Shown: positions 36,912 through 42,036 of the stretch, one piece after another | How positions within the stretch are numbered: position 1 is the stretch's first letter | How the letters are laid out: each line of letters begins with the position of its first letter | NCBI GenBank assembly: GCA_937925475.1 | Contig: CALEWH010000014.1 | Span: forward strand, 1 to 42,036 | DNA: 42,036 nucleotides | Direction of reading: 5' to 3' | Origin: an uncultured Clostridia bacterium | GTDB taxonomy: Bacteria; Bacillota; Clostridia; Christensenellales; UBA1242 | The notes under the pieces: model-generated | Told to the model about the DNA's origin: nothing | What the model saw: only the letters and a program-made list of their open reading frames with translations | Database searches by the model: none | Made by a program: the position numbers and the translations under genes

Positions 36912-37351
36912 TGAAAAAAGGATTCGAACAAGTCTTTAAAAATTCGTTAAACAACATTTTGCTACAATGGGATAAAAAGATGGATCGTGATGTTGCATCA
37001 AAATTGCCCGACAACATTTCTATCAATGATGCAAAAATAATGTATCATATTTACAATTCAGACGAGCCTATTAATGCAAGTGTGCTGATGAAATTATTGA
37101 ATGTAACAAAGGGAACACTGTCAGTAAATATAGAGAAATTGTCACAAAAGGGGTACTTATTGAAAGAAAGTGACACTAGTGATGCAAGAGTATCGTATTT
37201 AGTGCTTACAGAAAGTGGAATAAAAATTGCAAAACTATATGATGAAAATATCAATGCGATAGTAAAACGAATTGATAGTGATCTTAATACTTATGAAAAG
37301 AGTTTGTTATTAATTTCTTTATCAAAGGTCGAAGATATTTTGTACGAATAA
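36911..37351 (+). CDS. MarR-family transcriptional regulator
   Basis: 146 residues with a winged helix: recognition region ASVLMKLLNVTKGTLSVNIEKLSQKGYL (in part, about residues 54-80), wing with SDARVSYLVLTESG (about 88-101), and helices at both ends for dimerisation. MarR proteins bind palindromes as dimers and often sense small ligands. The ATG overlaps the mnmA stop by one base. No obvious operator lies in this operon. A terminator follows at once. Confidence 0.88.
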   Translation: MKKGFEQVFKNSLNNILLQWDKKMDRDVASKLPDNISINDAKIMYHIYNSDEPINASVLMKLLNVTKGTLSVNIEKLSQKGYLLKESDTSDARVSYLVLTESGIKIAKLYDENINAIVKRIDSDLNTYEKSLLLISLSKVEDILYE

Positions 37352-37381
37352 TACGCAAAACCTATTGCGTATTTTTCTTTT
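37350..37381 (+). terminator. Intrinsic terminator after the MarR gene
   Basis: AATACGCAA/TTGCGTATT (37350-37358 and 37365-37373) with a 6-base loop and a T-rich tail, overlapping the last base of the stop codon. Confidence 0.87.
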
Positions 37382-37400
37382 AAAATTTATCTTAATTTGA

Positions 37401-37406
37401 TATAAT
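37401..37406 (+). promoter_or_regulatory. -10 element abutting yigZ (leaderless start likely)
   Basis: A perfect TATAAT ends six bases before the ATG at 37413, so transcription should start at or next to the A of the ATG. No ribosome binding site fits in this gap. The -35 is weak (TTTTAA, 37378-37383, 17-base spacing). Confidence 0.6.
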
Positions 37407-37412
37407 ATAAAT

Positions 37413-38012
37413 ATGGAAATACTTGATTGTGAAAATGTAATTTATGAAATTAATAAAAGTAAGTTTGTGGGTTTTGCATATAATGTAGATTCGATAGATG
37501 ACATAAACGACAAATTGGACACGGTTGGAAAATTACATAGCAAAGCGACACACATTTGTTATGCATATATACTGAGATCTCCAAATCTTGAAAAGTGTAG
37601 CGATGATGGCGAACCAGAAGGTACTGCTGGCAGGCCAATGCTTGATTTATTAAAACGAAACAATTTATCTAATACACTACTAGTGGTCGTGAGATATTTT
37701 GGTGGAATCAAACTTGGCGTTGGGGGACTTTTGCGGGCATATTCGACTTGTGCTAAAAACACTTTGGATATGTGTGATCAAGTAGAGTATGAAAATGTTG
37801 TGCGATATGAAATTAGTAGTACTATATCCGACAAGTCACGCTTGAATATGATCATAAAAAACTATAATGCGACCTTAATTTGCCAAAATTATAGTGATAA
37901 ATATCAGCTTTGTGGTGATATCGAGTTGTCAAATAGTGAAAAATTTGAAAATGAAATCAAAAAAAGTGGCTTTAACATACTAAAATCTGAGATTGTAAAA
38001 AAGAGAAAATGA
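37413..38012 (+). CDS. yigZ: YigZ/IMPACT-family protein
   Basis: 199 residues of the UPF0029/Impact family, thought to act on translation or protein turnover. The N-terminal domain holds the family signature: DDGEPEGTAGRPMLDLL (about residues 68-84) and VVVRYFGGIKLGVGGLLRAYS (in part, about 92-112). The C-terminal domain (about 130-195) has the expected ferredoxin-like pattern. There is no ribosome binding site; the -10 box is six bases from the ATG. The stop overlaps the recX start by 4 bases. Confidence 0.92.
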   Translation: MEILDCENVIYEINKSKFVGFAYNVDSIDDINDKLDTVGKLHSKATHICYAYILRSPNLEKCSDDGEPEGTAGRPMLDLLKRNNLSNTLLVVVRYFGGIKLGVGGLLRAYSTCAKNTLDMCDQVEYENVVRYEISSTISDKSRLNMIIKNYNATLICQNYSDKYQLCGDIELSNSEKFENEIKKSGFNILKSEIVKKRK

Positions 38013-38632
38013 TGGGAAAAATAACAAAAATCGAAGTTCAGAAAAAAGATAAAAATCGTGTAAATTTGTATGTAGACGATGAATTTTTGTGTGGTATTGC
38101 AATGGATACGCTTGTCAAATATGGCCTTAAAGTAGGCGAAGAGATAGACGAAGCAAAATTTAATAGTGTCGTAATAGAGAGTGAGCGAATATTTTTATTT
38201 AATAAATGTCTTGATTATATTGGTTCTTCGTACAAGACTGCTAAGCAAGTAAGAGATTATTTAAAGAGAAAAGGTTATGACGAAACACTAATTAAAGATA
38301 CCATTGAAAAATTGAAAGAGTACAAAGTTCTTGATGATGAAAACTTTGCACAAATGTACATAAGTACATACAAGACTAAGTATGGTGATATGATGCTTAG
38401 AAAAAAACTTTTTGAAAAAGGTGTAAGCAAAAGCATTGTTGATGATTTGCTTACTGATTTTGAAAGTGATGAAGATATTGTGTACAATCTTGCCATTAAA
38501 AAACTTGGTCAAAGACCAGCTACTTATGAGAATATGACAAAAATCATGAGGTTTTTGGCAGGAAGAGGGTGGGATTATGACACAAACAATGCTGTTATTA
38601 AAAGAATAATGAAAGAAAAAGGTGAAAATTAA
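38009..38632 (+). CDS. recX: Regulatory protein RecX
   Basis: A modulator of RecA filaments. 207 residues of RecX-type three-helix repeats; landmarks are SYKTAKQVRDYLKRKGYDE (about 73-91), KVLDDENFAQMYISTY and LRKKLFEKGVSKSIVDDLL. ATGA overlap with yigZ. Two adjacent ATG codons (38009 and 38012) are both possible starts; GAG a few bases upstream fits either. It fits functionally with addAB in the same window, although about 12 kb away. Confidence 0.92.
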   Translation: MMGKITKIEVQKKDKNRVNLYVDDEFLCGIAMDTLVKYGLKVGEEIDEAKFNSVVIESERIFLFNKCLDYIGSSYKTAKQVRDYLKRKGYDETLIKDTIEKLKEYKVLDDENFAQMYISTYKTKYGDMMLRKKLFEKGVSKSIVDDLLTDFESDEDIVYNLAIKKLGQRPATYENMTKIMRFLAGRGWDYDTNNAVIKRIMKEKGEN

Positions 38633-38640
38633 TATTTTGG

Positions 38641-38670
38641 AAGGCATCAATATTTGGTGTCTTTTTTGTT
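38641..38670 (+). terminator. Intrinsic terminator after recX
   Basis: AAGGCATC with GGTGTCTT (38641-38648 and 38656-38663, two G-T pairs), loop AATATTT, T tract. Confidence 0.75.
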
Positions 38671-38735
38671 TTTGTAGTGCGAATAGTGTATTAAAGTTTT
38701 GCACAAGATAAAATCACAAATGGGTGGTTTTTATA

Positions 38736-39062
38736 ATGGAAGACAAAAAGCGTAAAAGTAGCAAAGCTATAAATATTGATAAGGATAACAATTTTGATAT
38801 GATTGAGTATGAGTGCGATGACTATTTTGAGCATTATAGTATAGAACTTGAAAAAATGAACAATAATCATATGACGCACAAAAGACAACCTTCTATTCAT
38901 ACAATGTTTAAAACAGAGTATATGTCAATGTATGCAGATACTTTGTTTTGTGACATGAGTCTAGACATTGCAAATGATTTTATGGGAGAGGGGGACTATA
39001 AAATGTACGAAGAGTGGTTGTCTAATGGAAAATATAAAAAGAGGAGAAATATATTTCGCTGA
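38736..39062 (+). CDS. Probable MazE-like antitoxin, atypical
   Basis: 108 residues from the ATG at 38736 (a GTG at 38724 is also in frame; the site GGTGG lies between). It overlaps the mazF-type toxin gene downstream by 38 bases. The N-terminus is Lys-rich and polar and does not read as the ribbon-helix-helix DNA-binding domain of classic MazE. The C-terminal part (about residues 70-100: DMSLDIANDF, then YKMYEEWLSNGK) resembles the segment by which Bacillus-type MazE wraps around MazF (hydrophobic/acidic helix ending YEEWL). Position and overlap support an antitoxin; an unrelated gene is the alternative. Confidence 0.62.
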   Translation: MEDKKRKSSKAINIDKDNNFDMIEYECDDYFEHYSIELEKMNNNHMTHKRQPSIHTMFKTEYMSMYADTLFCDMSLDIANDFMGEGDYKMYEEWLSNGKYKKRRNIFR

Positions 39063-39375
39063 CCTTAGCCCTGTGGTAGGTAGCGAACAAGGCGGACTTA
39101 GACCTGTCTTGATTGTTCAAAACAATGTGGGAAACAAGTATTCGCCCACAGTTATTGTTGCGGCAATCACTAGCCAAATCAACAAAGCAAAAATTCCTAC
39201 CCACATCGAACTATCCACTTTTTATGGTCTTTCAAAAGATTCGGTCGCTCTTCTCGAACAACTTCGCACTATCGACAAACGCCGTCTTCGTGACCGCATA
39301 GGTTTTGTGGATGGAGCAAAAATGCGCGCCGTTGACAATGCCTTGGAAATCAGTCTTGGTTTTGGCACTACATAA
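39025..39375 (+). CDS. mazF: MazF/PemK-family endoribonuclease toxin
   Basis: An mRNA interferase that cuts single-stranded RNA at short sequences. 116 residues from the ATG at 39025 (MENIKRGEIYFADLSP); the frame extends to 38968, but those residues are unlike the family. Conserved landmarks: GSEQGGLRPVLIVQNN, the catalytic-loop Arg in that segment, SPTVIVAAITSQINKAKIPTH, and KDSVALLEQLRTIDKRRL. It closely resembles Bacillota chromosomal MazF (EndoA). Its start lies inside the upstream gene, so toxin translation depends on antitoxin translation. Confidence 0.93.
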   Translation: MENIKRGEIYFADLSPVVGSEQGGLRPVLIVQNNVGNKYSPTVIVAAITSQINKAKIPTHIELSTFYGLSKDSVALLEQLRTIDKRRLRDRIGFVDGAKMRAVDNALEISLGFGTT

Positions 39376-39429
39376 CTTATGTGATGTTTTTGTCAAATTT
39401 TGTATGTTTTAATATCTATTTAAAATTTT

Positions 39430-39460
39430 TTAATTACTTTTTAAGTAATTAATTTTTTTG
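39430..39460 (+). terminator. Intrinsic terminator after mazF
   Basis: TTAATTACTT/AAGTAATTAA (39430-39439 and 39443-39452) with a TTT loop and a run of T. The stem is AT-only, so probably weaker than others here. Confidence 0.75.
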
Positions 39461-39492
39461 TTTTTGTGTAAAAAATTTTGCAATATTGGGTA

Positions 39493-39525
39493 TTGACAAG
39501 ATGTGTCAAACATAGTATACTATGT
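39493..39525 (+). promoter_or_regulatory. Promoter with two palindromes
   Basis: TTGACA (39493-39498), 17 bases, TATACT (39516-39521). The -35 is half of TTGACA-AGATG-TGTCAA (39493-39509), and the -10 lies in the perfect 16-base palindrome ACATAGTATACTATGT (39510-39525). Both promoter boxes are thus inside adjoining dyads, a likely binding site for a repressor. Confidence 0.75.
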
Positions 39526-39558
39526 ATGTTGAAAAAACCTTATTGGAGGGAATGAATT

Positions 39559-42036
39559 ATGGCAAATGAAGGTATGATTAAGGATAAAAATGTTAACGCA
39601 ATGGCGAAAACTATTAATCGTTTGCAAAATAAGTACAAAAAAGTTTTATTAGATGATTTAGTCAATAGTTTGATAGTAGAATGCAAGTCTGATGACAACG
39701 ATTATTTGTCTAAATACAGTAAAGTATGTTTAGGTTTAGATTTATTTAACAATGATAAAAAAGAGTTTTCTGAAATACTTAAATTTTATTTGTTTGGTTC
39801 TATTCCTAGGGAAGACTATAAGACGCTTATAAATGAATTTGATAATGAAGAATGTTTATACAAATATCTAAAATCAACTAAACATTTGAAACCTAACAGT
39901 TTTTGCGGAATGAGAGATTTTCTTGTAAAAAAATGCGGTAATGGTAATATAGATAATTTTAATGTAATAGCTAATAGCAATGGTAAATTTCTTCTTGAGG
40001 CAGACTTTGATGAAAAAAGTTTTACTAATAAAAAAATAAAGGAATTGTTAAATACAGATATTTATTGTAAAGTGGTAAATGAAACACTAAACAAATTCTT
40101 TAATGAGAAAAAATTCACAAATACTGAAGAAAAATTTTGTTCAAATTATACTTTTTTTGCTAATGAAATCATAAGAAAATACAATTTAGAAGTTAGAAAA
40201 AAAGGTGACAAATCATTAGAAAAAATTAATACAAATAAAGATAAAAACGAAAATCTTTCTCATATTCAAACAATGATTGGTGCTGATGTACTTTCATATA
40301 TTATGAAGGCACACTATAGACTTAAACAAGAATATAGTGCTGTTCTTAATAATGAAATTAAAAAAAGTGAAGAAAGAAAAGTAATTAAAAAAGAAAATAA
40401 AGAAGAGTGCAAAGTTGTTGAAGAAACAACAACTACAACTAAAAACGAGGTAGTTGTATCTTCGGCTGCATTGATTTCATGTGCATTGATTGATTCTGAA
40501 GGTTATTTTATTGAGACAATCAAAGGCAAAACTATTGAGCAAATTAAAGCAAATTATGCTTCTTCGCTTAAACTAGCTACTAGGGTTATATTTATGGGCG
40601 TAACTGATTCGACTGGTACAAAAGTTGCTCCTTTGACAGCACAAATGGTTGACTTGTGTCCAAATGCAAATGTTATTGAAATTTGCAAGAATGTAAGCAA
40701 AATTGCAGACTATGCCTTTGTTAGACAAAATATTAATATTGTTGCGTTGCGCGGATTTAATAATTTCGACAAAAAGACTGGCGAATTCAATTGGGAATTG
40801 AATCCAAACACACTAAAAAGTAACAATCCTTCATTCAAAATTGTTGCAGGTGGAATAGTTGGGGATCGAGAAAGATATGTGGCTTTTGACTATAACAAAT
40901 TTATGTACGATTACTACAATGGTGCGTTGGAAAAGGATCTTAATGCACAAATATTTACTCAAACACCTGATTCAAAATTGCCAAAAGTGGGTGATGGCAA
41001 TAATAACCAAGATAACAAAACATCAAAAAAGATAGTTGTAGGTTCGGAGCCAGTAGATAAATCTAATCCACAACCAAGACCAGCATCTGTTTTAAATACA
41101 CTTAAAGTTAAGAAAAACTACATGTACCCTTATCAACTTGATGTGCACCGACACCTAAACTTTGGTCCAGGTTCGTTGCTTCGTTGGAGTGTCAAACGTC
41201 CAGTTTGGTCTACAATAGCAGTTACTGGTGCGCTTTTGGGTATCGCTGGAATATTTAGCGGAGTTGTACCTGCATTTGGTGCGATGTTTGCATCTATCAA
41301 AATAGCAGCCGCTTCTATATTTGTAGGTGGACTACTAATAGCTGGTGCTATTCAAATTGGTAAACAAATTTTGAAGAGAGTTAATAAAAGATATCGTAGT
41401 TTGTTTATGAAAGATAAAGCAAACAAACTAAACAAAAAGATTGCAGAGAAATTGAGACAAGTTCAAAACAATATAACTCGTTCGAAATCATTGATGGAAA
41501 CAGAAGTAGGGATTTTGGAAGGAAATGCTACAAAACTAAACAATCCTTCATTGTCAGCACAAAATACACATGATATAAATGCTGCACACAAAGAATATCT
41601 ACAACTTATTGCTAAAAACAAAAAGTTGATGAAACAGGTAAGCTCGTTGCAAAAAGAGATGAAAAATAAAATGATGACAGCAACTACTCTTGAACAACAA
41701 ATTGGTGGAGAAGGCACCAAAAAATGTCAAGATAGAGAAACTCGACTAAATGAAGCAAATGCTATAATTGAATACTACAAAAAAGCAAGCAAGAACATGG
41801 GAAGATTGTATAAACCAGATTCTACTAATGGTAGGGGCGATGGTGAGTCGACAAAAAATATAATTGGACTATATGAGGATATGAAGGGACGAGGAAGTGC
41901 AAACGTTGGCACACATCTAGATTCGACTCAAGCAAGCGATATTTCCACAACAGTAAAACAAAGAATTGATCAAGCAATTTCTCAAGAAACTAACACAGAA
42001 GTTGTTGAGAGTGTAAACTTTGAAGGAAAAGAAGAT
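39559..42036 (+). CDS. Large membrane/coiled-coil protein, 3' truncated
   Basis: Open from the ATG at 39559 (GGAGGG eight bases upstream) to the end of the window without a stop: 826 residues visible. Residues 1-270 are charged, helical and Lys/Asn-rich. A Thr run near 292-297 leads to a more folded part (about 300-450); within it, residues about 370-400 (VIEICKNVSKIADYAFVRQ) look like one LRR_5-type unit. After a polar linker come two membrane helices (about 551-573 and 578-602, Gly/Ala-rich), then a Lys/Gln-rich coiled coil to the end. There is no signal peptide. Family not recognised. The promoter is built on palindromes, suggesting tight control. Confidence 0.78.
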   Translation, partial: MANEGMIKDKNVNAMAKTINRLQNKYKKVLLDDLVNSLIVECKSDDNDYLSKYSKVCLGLDLFNNDKKEFSEILKFYLFGSIPREDYKTLINEFDNEECLYKYLKSTKHLKPNSFCGMRDFLVKKCGNGNIDNFNVIANSNGKFLLEADFDEKSFTNKKIKELLNTDIYCKVVNETLNKFFNEKKFTNTEEKFCSNYTFFANEIIRKYNLEVRKKGDKSLEKINTNKDKNENLSHIQTMIGADVLSYIMKAHYRLKQEYSAVLNNEIKKSEERKVIKKENKEECKVVEETTTTTKNEVVVSSAALISCALIDSEGYFIETIKGKTIEQIKANYASSLKLATRVIFMGVTDSTGTKVAPLTAQMVDLCPNANVIEICKNVSKIADYAFVRQNINIVALRGFNNFDKKTGEFNWELNPNTLKSNNPSFKIVAGGIVGDRERYVAFDYNKFMYDYYNGALEKDLNAQIFTQTPDSKLPKVGDGNNNQDNKTSKKIVVGSEPVDKSNPQPRPASVLNTLKVKKNYMYPYQLDVHRHLNFGPGSLLRWSVKRPVWSTIAVTGALLGIAGIFSGVVPAFGAMFASIKIAAASIFVGGLLIAGAIQIGKQILKRVNKRYRSLFMKDKANKLNKKIAEKLRQVQNNITRSKSLMETEVGILEGNATKLNNPSLSAQNTHDINAAHKEYLQLIAKNKKLMKQVSSLQKEMKNKMMTATTLEQQIGGEGTKKCQDRETRLNEANAIIEYYKKASKNMGRLYKPDSTNGRGDGESTKNIIGLYEDMKGRGSANVGTHLDSTQASDISTTVKQRIDQAISQETNTEVVESVNFEGKED

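Noticed and set aside
1..42036. CRISPR arrays, rRNA, tRNA, insertion sequences, prophage genes
   Set aside because: No regular spaced repeats, no 16S/23S/5S-like stretches, no tRNA cloverleaf with a GTTCRANNC arm noticed, and no transposase, integrase or phage structural proteins among the translations. A tRNAscan and an ISfinder search would confirm.

Overview
This is a contig of AT-rich, gene-dense bacterial chromosome from a low-GC Bacillota, most likely an uncultured Clostridia-type lineage. That placement is inferred from the rpmG-secE-nusG-rplK-rplA block, an L10 leader, a RexB-like AddB with AddA, HelD, MazF, two YugP-type peptidases and consistent TTGACA-17-TATAAT promoters. The first 25 bases are residual Illumina adapter, so this is a short-read (probably metagenomic) assembly, and the first gene is cut by the contig end. 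The last gene runs off the 3' end. No rRNA, tRNA, CRISPR array, transposase or phage gene was seen.

Layout. 28-1863: two unrecognised genes, convergent on a terminator. 2042-3699: an ABC ATPase and its permease. 3886-6396: rpmG, secE, nusG, rplK, rplA, with an L1-binding-site mimic in front of both rplK and rplA. 6590-11722: helD and three unrecognised minus-strand genes, which separate rplKA from rplJL. 11889-12944: promoter, L10 leader with attenuator, rplJ, rplL. 12945-15548: a 423-base regulatory region with DnaA-box-like sites and a promoter whose spacer holds 12 G, then a secreted BspA-type leucine-rich-repeat protein with a TasA/SipW-type signal. 15613-19132: a Cys-rich protein, rplI, two tandem YugP-like zinc peptidases and an unknown. 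19212-26041: a small coiled-coil gene and the addB-addA recombination nuclease. 26120-32191: a membrane/coiled-coil protein, a PRC-barrel protein, an SPFH/zinc-ribbon protein, an unknown and a degenerate family-2 glycosyltransferase. 32238-34388: an M29 aminopeptidase and gapA. 34438-35217: an XRE repressor divergent from a small membrane protein over twin operators. 35324-38632: a TM2 protein, mnmA, a MarR regulator, yigZ, recX. 38736-39375: a mazEF-like toxin-antitoxin pair. 39559-end: a large membrane/coiled-coil protein behind a palindromic promoter.

The strongest candidate for something new is the switchable-looking control of the surface protein at 13368-15548: a poly-G tract between -35 and -10, a start-stop ATGTAA at the ribosome binding site, and DnaA-box-like motifs. 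Other observations are ribosomal-protein autoregulation by rRNA mimicry, apparently leaderless genes (addB, yigZ), an unusual antitoxin overlapping mazF, and several lineage-specific membrane/coiled-coil proteins with no assignable family.
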